From Planococcus kocurii (lineage in GTDB: Bacteria > Bacillota > Bacilli > Bacillales_A > Planococcaceae), in NCBI RefSeq assembly GCF_001465835.2, contig NZ_CP013661.2, positions 3,340,501 to 3,404,500 on the forward strand: 64,000 nucleotides of DNA. Reading direction: 5' to 3'. The position numbers were made by a program, and so were the translations under genes. The notes under the pieces were generated by a model. That model had not been told where the DNA came from. It worked only from the letters and a program-made list of their open reading frames with translations, and ran no database searches. This document shows, in pieces, positions 27,027 to 35,338 of the stretch; position 1 is the stretch's first letter; each line of letters opens with the position of its first letter.

Positions 27027-28208
27027 TCAGTTGTTATTTGATTCATGACCATCATGAATGGCGAGCAATCGCTGTTTTAAATCTTCTTCCATGCGACCGA
27101 TTTCAATCTCAGCAGCTTTCCGGTTTCTGCGACCTTCTGACTGGATTTTTAAGGTTTCTTCAATTGTTTCTAATAGATTTTCTTGTGTTTTTTTCAAGGT
27201 GTCAATTTCAACAATGCCGCGCTCATTTTCACGAGCTGTTTCGATTGAATTCATTTTCAGCATTTCAGAGTTTTTCAACAGTAAGTCATTGGTAGTTGCA
27301 GTGACTTGCTTTTGAGCTTCAACAGCCTTTAACTGTTTGTTTAAAGTTAAAGCAATGGCGATTTGATTTTTCCATAATGGAATGGATGTCATGATAGATG
27401 ACTGAATCTTCTCTGCGAGCGTCTGGTTGGTTTGTTGAATCATACGAATCTGTGGCGCGCTTTGAATGGTAATTTGGCGTGATAATTGTAAATCATAAAG
27501 GCGTTTTTCCAAACGGTCTACATACTGAACCATATCATTAACTTCTTGATAAACCATTTGGTCCTGTGACATTTCTGCTTTTTTACGTAGTGCTGGAATC
27601 GTTTCGCTCATAATTTCATCACGCTTAATTTCTGCAGCAGCGATGTAGACATTTAATGCTTGGAAATAAGTCTTGTTTTGGTCATAAAGCTGTTCGAGCA
27701 TTTGCACATCATCGAGAAGTCCACGTTTGGAATGATCCAGTTGGATGCTGATGCGGTCCACTTGACTACTAAGCTTTTGGTATTTCGTCATCATTTCTTG
27801 GATCGAATACTTAGCTTTTGAAAAAATCTTGCGAATTCCTGATTTTTTACTTTGTGTCAACTCTTCAGGATTCAGTTCTTGTAACTTTTTCATCAAATCA
27901 TTTAACACATCACCGACAGGACCAATGTCCTTGCTCTGCACATGATCAAGCATTTTATGCGAAAACTGGCTGAGTTGGTTTTGAGCATTGGCACCATAAG
28001 TAAGAATCGCTTCATTGTTCCCAATAGGAATTTGTTTAGCAAGCTCACGCGCTTTCGCTTGCTCGTCTTTTGATAAACGATCCATCAACGTAACAGGACG
28101 TTCTTCTGCTATCTCTCCAAGTGTTTGTTCCTGCGTTTTCATTTGCATACCAAAAGGGGATTCCAATAAATCATCTAACTCACTTCGAGTTGAAGGTTTT
28201 TCTGTCAT
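27027..28208 (-). CDS. yaaN: TelA family toxic anion resistance-like protein (YaaN)
   Basis: The 393-residue protein belongs to the TelA/YaaN family, named for tellurite resistance in some members; its cellular role is not settled. It is soluble and mostly helical. Visible blocks are TLMDRLSKDEQAKARELAKQ and AQNQLSQFSHKMLDHVQSKD near the start, DRLEKRLYDLQLSRQITIQS in the middle and SIPLWKNQIAIALTLNKQL after it. ATG 28208 follows GGGAG and overlaps the end of xpaC by about 28 bases, so the two are coupled. A longer reading to 28289 would cover xpaC further and has no ribosome binding site. Confidence 0.9.
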   Translation of the reverse strand: MTEKPSTRSELDDLLESPFGMQMKTQEQTLGEIAEERPVTLMDRLSKDEQAKARELAKQIPIGNNEAILTYGANAQNQLSQFSHKMLDHVQSKDIGPVGDVLNDLMKKLQELNPEELTQSKKSGIRKIFSKAKYSIQEMMTKYQKLSSQVDRISIQLDHSKRGLLDDVQMLEQLYDQNKTYFQALNVYIAAAEIKRDEIMSETIPALRKKAEMSQDQMVYQEVNDMVQYVDRLEKRLYDLQLSRQITIQSAPQIRMIQQTNQTLAEKIQSSIMTSIPLWKNQIAIALTLNKQLKAVEAQKQVTATTNDLLLKNSEMLKMNSIETARENERGIVEIDTLKKTQENLLETIEETLKIQSEGRRNRKAAEIEIGRMEEDLKQRLLAIHDGHESNNN

Positions 28209-28887
28209 CTTCCACGTCTCCCTCATGTTCAGATTCTGGCTGAACGAGTAATTTCTGATTGTTATGCTGGTCGACAGCCAATTGTGCATAATCTAATTCC
28301 ATACGCAATTTTTCAATGTCGCTGGACAACACACGTTTTAAATCCTGCTCCATTACTTTGTTAAGTGATAGCAGCATTTCCCGTGTGTCTTGCAAAGCAA
28401 TGCGCATTTCTTGGTCTTTAACTGGTTGTCCAACAAGCAACGTATATTTTTCTGTCAATTCAATTGCTGAATCTAAATGAGAATAAAAAAACGGTTCAGC
28501 TAAATAGAACTTCCTTGGGTTTTGTTGCACGATGAGTATGATTTTATTGGCAATTTTCGTCATATCCATCAACTGCTTAAAAGAAGAAATCGAACGAACT
28601 TTATAATAATTGCCTTGCAACTGTTTGATTTTTTCTTTGCCTTCTTTTATTTGGGTTCGCACATTTTTTAACTCGCTGCGCGTCATGCCAAGACTTTTGG
28701 AGTCCGTAGAAATTTGAACTTGCTTAAGGGTGCTGTTGCTAGCGATATAAGTTCCGGCTGCAACTGCTCCAGAAGCAATCAACCCAATTTCTGCACCTAA
28801 ATAAAGGACTGGGAACATCACAGCCATTATCGGCAGGCTCACGGATTGTCTCTTAATAAAATTTTCAATTGGCTTTAAGGGCTTCAT
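28180..28887 (-). CDS. xpaC: XpaC-like protein (5-bromo-4-chloroindolyl phosphate hydrolysis family)
   Basis: This 235-residue protein resembles B. subtilis XpaC, which sits in front of yaaN there too. The N-terminus has two close hydrophobic segments (SLPIMAVMFPVLYLGAEIGL and the following Gly/Ala-rich helix), then a long helical region rich in Gln, Lys and Glu. The family name comes from a phosphatase-like plate phenotype; an enzyme activity is not evident from any motif. ATG 28887 lies behind a perfect AAGGAGG, which excludes the GTG at 28905. Confidence 0.85.
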   Translation of the reverse strand: MKPLKPIENFIKRQSVSLPIMAVMFPVLYLGAEIGLIASGAVAAGTYIASNSTLKQVQISTDSKSLGMTRSELKNVRTQIKEGKEKIKQLQGNYYKVRSISSFKQLMDMTKIANKIILIVQQNPRKFYLAEPFFYSHLDSAIELTEKYTLLVGQPVKDQEMRIALQDTREMLLSLNKVMEQDLKRVLSSDIEKLRMELDYAQLAVDQHNNQKLLVQPESEHEGDVEDDRKTFNSK

Positions 28888-29088
28888 GCAAAGGACCTCC
28901 TTCACTGCTACTTAATCTATACGTCCTGCGCATTGAAAAGTTTCATTTCACTGCACTTGCTACTCTATATTTTACGTGAAACAAGAAGTCAATACAAACT
29001 TTCGAAACTCGTAAAAAAATGAATGAAACACTTTACAAGCCTATTAAGATTTGGCACAATGCTAACTAGGGAGAAATGAGGCTGTTGC

Positions 29089-29385
29089 ATGCATGACATT
29101 ATTTACATAAGAGCAAATTTTGAACCGTGGTGGATGTTTGAGGGATGGCAAGATCAAATTATTTCGCAACAACAGTTCACTTTAGCGGAAAACGCTAGAA
29201 ACTGCCTTGAAGAATTAAAAAAAGAATTCAGCCAACGATTTGCTGAAAATGAGCAAAGAGAGGTAGCTTTTTCCTGCTATTGGAATGAAGAAGAAGTAGA
29301 GTACTGTGAATCATGTGAAGAAGATTTGCAAATATTTCACGGCTTGATTTGGTTATTTAATGGGAATCCTCAAACAAGTTTTTAG
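29089..29385 (+). CDS. DUF1033 family protein
   Basis: The 98-residue protein matches the DUF1033 family: FEPWWMFEGWQDQIISQQQF near the start and the Cys-containing end FSCYWNEEEVEYCESCEEDL followed by GLIWLFNG. Function is unknown. It is small, acidic and soluble. The ribosome binding site is weak (GGGAGAAATGAGG). It is divergent from xpaC and followed after only a few bases by a strong promoter belonging to the csp gene. Confidence 0.8.
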   Translation: MHDIIYIRANFEPWWMFEGWQDQIISQQQFTLAENARNCLEELKKEFSQRFAENEQREVAFSCYWNEEEVEYCESCEEDLQIFHGLIWLFNGNPQTSF

Positions 29386-29391
29386 ATTTGT

Positions 29392-29419
29392 TTGACATTT
29401 GTAGTCAATTTGATATAAT
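29392..29419 (+). promoter_or_regulatory. sigma-A promoter of csp
   Basis: TTGACA at 29392-29397 and TATAAT at 29414-29419 match the housekeeping consensus with a 16-base spacer. Transcription would start near 29426, giving a leader of about 145 bases before the csp start codon. Confidence 0.8.
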
Positions 29420-29455
29420 AAATGAAACAATATGAAATCTTGACCAATCACAGCT

Positions 29456-29518
29456 ATTCACATATTCCCAAAAGTGATCAGCAAGTAATGGTACTTTAGG
29501 GAATATGTGAATTTTTTT
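29456..29518 (+). promoter_or_regulatory. long hairpin with T-run in the csp leader
   Basis: ATTCACATATTCCC (29456-29469) is perfectly complementary to GGGAATATGTGAAT (29499-29512). Inside, AAAGT and ACTTT extend the stem. Seven T residues follow. The structure lies between the csp promoter and the csp ribosome binding site, so it looks like an intrinsic terminator or temperature-responsive element inside the leader. Confidence 0.7.
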
Positions 29519-29569
29519 ATTGAAAAAGATTCCATATTAAAATTTTTCTTACTACAGGAGGTAATTTAC

Positions 29570-29770
29570 ATGCAAGAAGGAACAGTAAAATGGTTTAACT
29601 CAGAAAAAGGCTTTGGTTTTATCGAAGTTGAAGGCGGAGACGATGTATTCGTACATTTCTCAGCAATTCAAGGTGACGGCTTTAAAACGCTTGACGAAGG
29701 GCAACGTGTTGAATTCGAAGTAGAAGAAGGCAACCGTGGACCACAAGCGACAAACGTAACTAAAGCATAA
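29570..29770 (+). CDS. cold shock protein (CspB/CspA type)
   Basis: The 66-residue protein is a single cold-shock domain that binds single-stranded RNA and DNA. Both RNA-binding motifs are present: [20 protein letters not shown] contains RNP1 (KGFGFI) and RNP2 (VFVHF). The start codon follows AGGAGG; the frame extending to 29507 lies in the leader hairpin. The long structured leader is a usual trait of cold-induced csp genes. A terminator follows the stop. Confidence 0.95.
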   Translation: MQEGTVKWFNSEKGFGFIEVEGGDDVFVHFSAIQGDGFKTLDEGQRVEFEVEEGNRGPQATNVTKA

Positions 29771-29775
29771 TAACC

Positions 29776-29806
29776 AAGAACCGCTCTTTCGGGAGCGGTT
29801 CTTTTT
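29776..29806 (+). terminator. terminator after csp
   Basis: AAGAACCGCTC and GAGCGGTTCTT form an eleven-bp stem with a short loop and T-run. Confidence 0.9.
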
Positions 29807-29928
29807 AATGGAATGAAAAAAGGTAATGTCCGTTAGCAATTGATTAGCTTTAATCGGTAAGGTTTTTATTAAGTGTCAGAAGGGTATAAAAAGATGACTG
29901 GATAAAGACGATATGGGAGGTTTTCAAA

Positions 29929-30135
29929 ATGGAAGGCAAAGTGAAATCATTTGATGAAAATAAAGGGATCGGTATGATCCTAGGTGACAACGGGGAAGAC
30001 TTTTTTTTCGAGGAAATGAATATTAACGTAGAAGGATTCCGAAAATTGAATCCAGGTCAACCAGTAAAATTCACCATTTTTGAAGGTGTAGCTGATAAAG
30101 AACGTGTAGCCACTAATATTACCTTAGTATTTTAA
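29929..30135 (+). CDS. divergent cold-shock-domain protein
   Basis: This 68-residue protein is a cold-shock domain but a divergent one: KGIGMILGDNGEDFFFEEMN takes the place of the RNP1 and RNP2 motifs, with GIGMI instead of GFGFI and DFFFEE instead of VFVHFS. The end PVKFTIFEGVADKERVATNI keeps the fold pattern. Loss of the aromatic RNA-stacking positions suggests altered nucleic-acid binding. GGGAGG precedes the ATG. The next gene begins right after the stop. Confidence 0.8.
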   Translation: MEGKVKSFDENKGIGMILGDNGEDFFFEEMNINVEGFRKLNPGQPVKFTIFEGVADKERVATNITLVF

Positions 30136-30167
30136 TGGTTAACAGAATGCCCAAGGGGGACAAGCAA

Positions 30168-30644
30168 ATGACGAATGAGTATTTGAAAAAACCGATGCCA
30201 AGTGAAGAAAAGCAGCATGACTTTTACCAGAAGTTACGGTTAAAAGTGCAGAACTGGGTAGATAGTAAACCGGGGGTTGTCGGAACAGTGAGCGGGTATG
30301 TTTTGTTTGCTCCTGATTTGTTCCATTTGTTAACGAGGTTAATGCTAGATAGCCGAATTGATTCGAAAAGTAAAGCGGCTATTGGTGCTGGGATTATGTA
30401 TTTTATCGCACCCATTGATTTCTTGCCAGAGATTCTCGTAGGACCTGGTGGATTTTTGGATGATGTTGTTGTTGCGGTATTCGTTATCAATACGATGTTA
30501 AACAAATTCCCAACAGAAGTCATTACCGACCACTGGGCAGGCGACGAAGATCTATTAGCGCTTGTTAAAAAAGTATCAAATTCAGGAAACAAATACGTTT
30601 CCAAATTACCTGCAGGTAGATTAGTAAAACGTTTCACCAAATAA
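30168..30644 (+). CDS. DUF1232 (YkvA-type) membrane protein
   Basis: The 158-residue protein has the DUF1232 signature YFIAPIDFLPEILVGPGGFLDD (cited here in part as APIDFLPE ... GFLDD) around residue 90, flanked by hydrophobic segments. A weaker membrane stretch (GVVGTVSGYVLFAPDLFHLL) lies before it. Function is unknown. ATG 30168 follows AAGGGGGA; the GTG at 30135 overlaps the previous stop. The two genes are probably one transcript. Confidence 0.82.
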   Translation: MTNEYLKKPMPSEEKQHDFYQKLRLKVQNWVDSKPGVVGTVSGYVLFAPDLFHLLTRLMLDSRIDSKSKAAIGAGIMYFIAPIDFLPEILVGPGGFLDDVVVAVFVINTMLNKFPTEVITDHWAGDEDLLALVKKVSNSGNKYVSKLPAGRLVKRFTK

Positions 30645-30650
30645 ACAATA

Positions 30651-30691
30651 AAAAAAGCTAAAGATCTGTACAGATCTTCAGCTTTTTTTTG
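30651..30691 (+). terminator. terminator after the DUF1232 gene
   Basis: AAAAAGCTAAAGATCTG and CAGATCTTCAGCTTTTT form a long stem with one mismatch and an eight-T tail. Confidence 0.9.
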
Positions 30692-30701
30692 CCTAACAGA
30701 A

Positions 30702-30742
30702 AAAAACAGGCTCCCTCAGTCGTGCGAGAGGAGCCTGTTTTA
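30702..30742 (-). terminator. terminator after the ABC-F gene
   Basis: AAAACAGGCTCC pairs with GGAGCCTGTTTT, extended by CTC/GAG towards the loop, just downstream of the minus-strand ABC-F gene. Confidence 0.85.
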
Positions 30743-30760
30743 AGTCAACTAAACGATTGA

Positions 30761-32368
30761 TTAGTTTGCAATGCCTTGCGTTTCTTTCCATTCTAAATAT
30801 TCATCGTAGCCTAATTGCTTATCAAGAATTGAACCGTCTTCACGGATTTCAATGACACGGTTTGCAACGGTTTGGATAAACTGATGATCATGAGAAGTAA
30901 AGACCATGGCGCCTTTAAAAGCAATCATGCCGTTATTTAATGCTTGAATCGATTCAAGGTCCAAGTGGTTTGTTGGCTCATCTAATAATAGAACGTTAGA
31001 ATGAGAAAGCATCATTTTCGAAAGCATACAACGTACTTTTTCGCCACCAGATAAAACAGAAGGTTTCTTTTTCACTTCTTCACCGGAGAATAGCATTCTA
31101 CCAAGGAAGCCGCGCAAGAAAGTTTCGCTTTCGTCTTCAGGTGAGTACTGACGAAGCCAGTCTACTAAGGATGTTTCGCTGCCTTCAAAGTAGGATGTGT
31201 TGTCGAGTGGCAAGTAAGCACGTGACGTTGTCACACCCCAACGGCTGTCGCCTGTTTCGGGTTGGTCTTCTTCAGCAAGAATACGAAGAAGCGCGGATTT
31301 AGCAAGTGGATCGCCAATCAAGACAATTTTGTCTTCTTTGCTCATATTAAAGCTAATGTTGTTTAACAATTTCTTGCCGTCTACAGTTTGACTAAGATCT
31401 CTAACTGTCAACACATCGTTGCCGATTTCACGGCCGACCGTAAAGTTAACAAACGGGTATTTACGAGAAGACGGACGAATATCATCCAGCTCAATTTTAT
31501 CAAGCATTTTTTTCCGTGATGTCGCTTGCTTCGATTTAGATGCATTGGCAGAAAAGCGGGCGATAAAGGCTTGAAGTTCTTTGATTTTTTCTTCTTTTTT
31601 CGAGTTTTGATCTGATGCTAAACGCGTCGCTAATTGACTTGATTCGTACCAGAAATCATAGTTACCTACATACAGCTGAATTTTACCGAAATCAAGATCG
31701 GCGATATTCGTGCACACTTTGTTCAAAAAGTGACGGTCATGTGATACAACGATGACTGTGTTCGTGAAGTTCATTAAGAAGTCTTCTAGCCATTGAATAG
31801 CTTTCAAATCTAGATGGTTTGTTGGCTCATCCAGTAATAGAACATCTGGTTTACCAAACAAAGCTTGTGCCAAAAGCACTTTTACTTTATCTGACCCTGA
31901 AAGTTCAGCCATTGTTTTGTCGTGAAGATCCTCAGAAATGCCAAGTCCTTGCAAAAGAATAGCTGCTTCAGATTCTGCTTCCCATCCGTTAAGTTCAGCG
32001 AATTCGCCTTCAAGTTCAGCTGCGCGCATGCCATCTTCGTCAGAAAAATCTTCTTTCATATAAATAGCGTTTTTCTCAGACATGACTTCATATAATTTTT
32101 TATGGCCCATAATAACTGTTTCAAGGACAGCGTGCTCTTCGTACTCAAAGTGGTTTTGTTTTAATACCGCTAAGCGTTCACCAGAACCCATATAGACATT
32201 TCCAGACTGTGCTTCAAGTTCACCAGAAAGAATTTTGATGAATGTCGATTTACCAGCACCATTGGCACCAATTAATCCGTAGCAATTACCAGGGTTAAAT
32301 TGAATATTTACATCCTCGAATAGTTTGCGATCACCAAAGCGAAGACTCACATCGTTTACTGCTATCAT
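30761..32368 (-). CDS. ykpA: ABC-F family ATPase (YkpA/YbiT type)
   Basis: This 535-residue protein has two ABC ATPase domains and no membrane part, as in the ABC-F group that acts on ribosomes. Walker A motifs are GANGAGKSTFIK near residue 36 and the degenerate second site IGDPLAKSALLRIL near 355, in which the usual GKS is replaced by LAKSA. The signature and Walker B are AELSGSDKVKVLLAQ with LLLDEPTNHLDL, repeated as LSGGEKVRCMLSKMM with the same LLLDEPTNHLDL. The charged inter-domain linker is present. The altered second Walker A is typical of the YbiT subgroup, so it is not read as damage. Confidence 0.9.
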   Translation of the reverse strand: MIAVNDVSLRFGDRKLFEDVNIQFNPGNCYGLIGANGAGKSTFIKILSGELEAQSGNVYMGSGERLAVLKQNHFEYEEHAVLETVIMGHKKLYEVMSEKNAIYMKEDFSDEDGMRAAELEGEFAELNGWEAESEAAILLQGLGISEDLHDKTMAELSGSDKVKVLLAQALFGKPDVLLLDEPTNHLDLKAIQWLEDFLMNFTNTVIVVSHDRHFLNKVCTNIADLDFGKIQLYVGNYDFWYESSQLATRLASDQNSKKEEKIKELQAFIARFSANASKSKQATSRKKMLDKIELDDIRPSSRKYPFVNFTVGREIGNDVLTVRDLSQTVDGKKLLNNISFNMSKEDKIVLIGDPLAKSALLRILAEEDQPETGDSRWGVTTSRAYLPLDNTSYFEGSETSLVDWLRQYSPEDESETFLRGFLGRMLFSGEEVKKKPSVLSGGEKVRCMLSKMMLSHSNVLLLDEPTNHLDLESIQALNNGMIAFKGAMVFTSHDHQFIQTVANRVIEIREDGSILDKQLGYDEYLEWKETQGIAN

Positions 32369-32475
32369 TTATACGTACCTCCCAAATTTCACAATAAGAT
32401 TAGTATACCACGAAATCCACGGAAATCGATAGCAATCGCCCGTGGTCTCGGATAAACTAAAAATAGAAGCAGGTT

Positions 32476-32709
32476 TTATCTGGATTTGCGTTCTAAATAA
32501 GCTTCCAACATACCTAGCTCTTTATTTAATAAGTATTCCATCTGAACATAATCACGTCGACCGGGAATATGCTCTTGGGTCAGGCCTTTCATCGAATAGA
32601 TAAAATAATAGCCACCAATTTGACGGAATAAAACGACGACATGAGGAAATTCATCGAAAATTGCTTTTATATTATAGCGCTTTGCGTAACTCCAATTTAC
32701 GAGTTTCAT
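32476..32709 (-). CDS. small protein of unknown function, 77 aa
   Basis: I do not recognise this family. The chain starts KLVNWSYAKRYNIKAIFDEF, continues VVVLFRQIGGYYFIYSMKGL and ends in a Glu/Arg-rich helix. It is basic and soluble. ATG 32709 follows AAAGGCGG; the GTG at 32727 overlaps that site. It lies upstream of the ABC-F gene in the same direction but separated by about 100 bases. Confidence 0.65.
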   Translation of the reverse strand: MKLVNWSYAKRYNIKAIFDEFPHVVVLFRQIGGYYFIYSMKGLTQEHIPGRRDYVQMEYLLNKELGMLEAYLERKSR

Positions 32710-32921
32710 TGACAACCCGCCTTTCACACCTCTATTTTAAATGAACAGACGGTGGGAACACAAGTTTGTATTCATTTATAAAATAAAGAAAGTTTGAGTA
32801 AAAAATAAAAATTATAGTAGGATTATAATAGAATTGAGTGAAGATAGAGAAATGATGCTGACCAACATTTTTTGAAAGGATTGCTTTCACATAAATTATT
32901 GCTAAAATTCTTAAAAGTTAG

Positions 32922-33059
32922 GCCTTTTTATGTAAATTTCATGATAACAGACTAGCATCGTTTATCGCAGTCGGTAACTTACCGAGTTTAGTAATTGCTA
33001 TTTCGCTATGCGGAATTTTTCTGAATGCCTTGTTTATCATGTTTAGTAGAAAGCGATAA
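32922..33059 (+). pseudogene. membrane-protein C-terminal remnant
   Basis: A 45-codon open frame without start reads LASFIAVGNLPSLVIAISLC followed by a second hydrophobic stretch and a basic end (MFSRKR), then a stop. It looks like the final membrane helix of a transporter with its cytoplasmic tail. No start codon or ribosome binding site is present. The remaining sequence in 32728-33096 is AT-rich and shows nothing else I can support. Confidence 0.35.
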
Positions 33060-33096
33060 TTGCTATCTTGTTTTTCTTATTGCACAATAAAAAAGA

Positions 33097-33414
33097 TTAA
33101 TCGATTTTTCCAGGTTCCATCTCAAACAAAGCTTTTATGGATTTAAATTGCATCGAAACAAGCCAAGAAAGATAAAGAGATATTAAAGGAAAGATGATAC
33201 ACCAGGACGAGACCATCGTAAATGACAATTCTGAATCTGGAAAAAAAGTTGTGAAATACCAATAATTATAGCTCAAAGTTAAAATCAATGTTGCAATCGG
33301 TCCAATGTAGATTCGTCTAGTGAAAATGGACAGCAAAATTCCGATTCCAATAACAATGATGGGAACGACTAGCAATTGCATAATGATTGGGTCAATAGAT
33401 TCAATAAACTTCAA
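33097..33414 (-). CDS. small membrane protein, 105 aa
   Basis: The protein has three hydrophobic segments (VVPIIVIGIGILLSIF, YIGPIATLILTLSYNYWYF and WCIIFPLISLYLSWLVSM) and a short charged end. A good ribosome binding site (GGGAGG) precedes the ATG. It may belong to the DUF2651/YbeF group of small membrane proteins, but I am not sure. No function is known. It stands alone, with convergent or unrelated neighbours. Confidence 0.65.
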   Translation of the reverse strand: MKFIESIDPIIMQLLVVPIIVIGIGILLSIFTRRIYIGPIATLILTLSYNYWYFTTFFPDSELSFTMVSSWCIIFPLISLYLSWLVSMQFKSIKALFEMEPGKID

Positions 33415-33518
33415 TCGAGTACCTCCCTGAAAACGAAGAATAAAGTAAGAAAATCTAAATCAATTGTTTTATTAGTTGAATAATCAGTTTATTTTAATGG
33501 GTAAAAAAAGCTGACACA

Positions 33519-34049
33519 TTAAGCGTCAACTTTTTCCCAAGTAGAGGTAAGAAATTCATCGCGACCAGATGCTGCTCGGTCGTTTTTGTAGTGTTCGGGA
33601 TTTTTCTTGTGAAAGTCTTGATGATAATCTTCAGCTGGGTAAAAAGGTGTGGCCTCGCGGATTTCAGTGACAACCGGTTTAGTGAAACGTCCGCTGTCGT
33701 TGAGTTCCTGCTTTGACTTTTCCGCAATCACACGTTGGCGTTCATTATGAACGAAGATGGATGCACGATAAGAGGGACCACGGTCTTGAAATTGACCTTC
33801 GTCGTCTGTCGGATCAATTTGTTGCCAAAAAATATCGAGTAATTGTTCGTAAGAAAAGACATCAGGTTGGAAAGTGATTTCCACAACTTCCAAATGACCT
33901 GTTGTTCCAGATTTTACTTGTTCGTATGTAGGATTTTCAACATGTCCCCCACTATAGCCTGAAACGATCTGTTCAATGCCGTCAAACTGATCGAACGGTT
34001 TGACCATGCACCAAAAACAGCCGCCAGCAAATGTCGCTTTTTCCGTCAT
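33519..34049 (-). CDS. msrA: peptide methionine sulfoxide reductase MsrA (copy 2)
   Basis: A second MsrA, 176 residues like the first at 9391-9921 and very similar to it at the start ([20 protein letters not shown]) but diverged later ([20 protein letters not shown]). The catalytic GGCFWC motif and the C-terminal [13 protein letters not shown] are intact. It lacks an MsrB partner here. It is a single gene with its own upstream region, so regulation may differ from that of the msrAB pair. Confidence 0.94.
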   Translation of the reverse strand: MTEKATFAGGCFWCMVKPFDQFDGIEQIVSGYSGGHVENPTYEQVKSGTTGHLEVVEITFQPDVFSYEQLLDIFWQQIDPTDDEGQFQDRGPSYRASIFVHNERQRVIAEKSKQELNDSGRFTKPVVTEIREATPFYPAEDYHQDFHKKNPEHYKNDRAASGRDEFLTSTWEKVDA

Positions 34050-34332
34050 TTAATCGTCTCCTGTCAGCTTGATAAGAAGAATCTTACCACTCTAGTGGAT
34101 TTCCGACAATGAAAATGTCTTCTCTATTAATACTAGCAGTGGAACGCTTCCTTTAGCTTACTGAATTTCGGTATAATAATGTGCTGATGGTGAACGACCG
34201 CCAAGTATATTCACGGAATGGGGACCAGCACTATTTATTTTATGTCCAGCTGCGCTATTTAAAAAATGTCGAAACTTAATAATCACGATAACGTCTTATT
34301 GACGTGAAAGTTTAGAAAGGAGTGCATTCCTT

Positions 34333-35280
34333 ATGGAAGAAGAATTACAACCCATTAAAAGAAAAAGACGCAGAAAAAGAAGATTTCGACTGCGTGGTAT
34401 CATCTTCCTGCTCCTGATTGTCTTGGTCGCTATTGGTACTTATGCATTCATACAATTTAAAAATGGTGAAAGTTTGGCAGATCAATCACAACAAGACCCT
34501 GTTATCTTCAATGAAGACGAAGCAAATGGAGAATATGAAAATATTTTAGTGCTAGGTGTGGATTCACGCGGGGAGGAGAAGTCTCGTACAGATACGATGA
34601 TGCTCGTAACACATGACAAAGTGAACGGCGAAATTAAATTAACTTCATTTATGCGGGACATTTATGCAGATATTCCGGGCTATCAATCTTATAAACTTAA
34701 TACCGCTTATTATTTGGGCGGTGTTGATTTACTTGCAGAAACGTTAAGAGGTATGTTTGGTGTAGAAATTCATCACTATGCACTGATCGATTTTTCGAGT
34801 TTTGAAAGTCTTGTTGATGTAGCTGCACCAAATGGTGTGGAAATTGATGTCGAAAAAGAAATGTCTGAACATATCGGTGTTTCTTTAACACCAGGTGTTC
34901 AAAAATTAACTGGTAAAGAACTTTTAGGATATGCTCGTTTTCGTGCCGATAACGAAGGAGATTTTGGACGAGTACGTCGTCAACAGCAAGTTATTACAGC
35001 GATGAAAGATGAAATGGCTAGTGTTACGGCTATTCCAAAACTTCCTAAGTTAGCTGGAGCATTACAAGGTTATGTCCAAACCGATATGCCGTTACTGGAC
35101 CAAGTGAAGTTAGCGGCGCAATTAGCAACTGGAGGAGGCGGGGAAGTTGAACGATTGACTTTGCCGGTTGAAAACAGCTATAGCTATGGGAATTATTCTC
35201 ACGCGGGCTCAGTTTTGGATATCGATGTTGAACAAAACAAACAGGCGTTACGCGAATATTTGTCGCAACCCTTAGACTAA
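34333..35280 (+). CDS. LytR-CpsA-Psr family cell-wall ligase
   Basis: This 315-residue LCP protein would attach teichoic acid or another polymer to peptidoglycan on the outer face of the membrane. A basic cytoplasmic start (KRKRRRKRRFRLRGI) leads to one membrane helix (residues 20-40). The LCP domain shows ILVLGVDSRGEEKSRTDTMM near residue 72, SFMRDIYADIPGYQSYKLN with the substrate-binding Arg-Asp pair, and LLGYARFRADNEGDFGRVRR near residue 200. ATG 34333 has AAAGGAG upstream. Confidence 0.93.
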   Translation: MEEELQPIKRKRRRKRRFRLRGIIFLLLIVLVAIGTYAFIQFKNGESLADQSQQDPVIFNEDEANGEYENILVLGVDSRGEEKSRTDTMMLVTHDKVNGEIKLTSFMRDIYADIPGYQSYKLNTAYYLGGVDLLAETLRGMFGVEIHHYALIDFSSFESLVDVAAPNGVEIDVEKEMSEHIGVSLTPGVQKLTGKELLGYARFRADNEGDFGRVRRQQQVITAMKDEMASVTAIPKLPKLAGALQGYVQTDMPLLDQVKLAAQLATGGGGEVERLTLPVENSYSYGNYSHAGSVLDIDVEQNKQALREYLSQPLD

Positions 35281-35338
35281 CTTTGTTATAATTATGCTAA
35301 TATGAGACTATAAAGTTTATTCAGAAAAGAGGAAGCTT

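Noticed and set aside
27038..27315. Two 85-residue plus-strand frames
   Set aside because: Both are antisense shadows of yaaN, Phe/Ser-rich and without ribosome binding sites.
30761..32368. Damaged second ATPase site in the ABC-F protein
   Set aside because: A degenerate second Walker A is a normal trait of this subgroup and the rest of the domain is intact.
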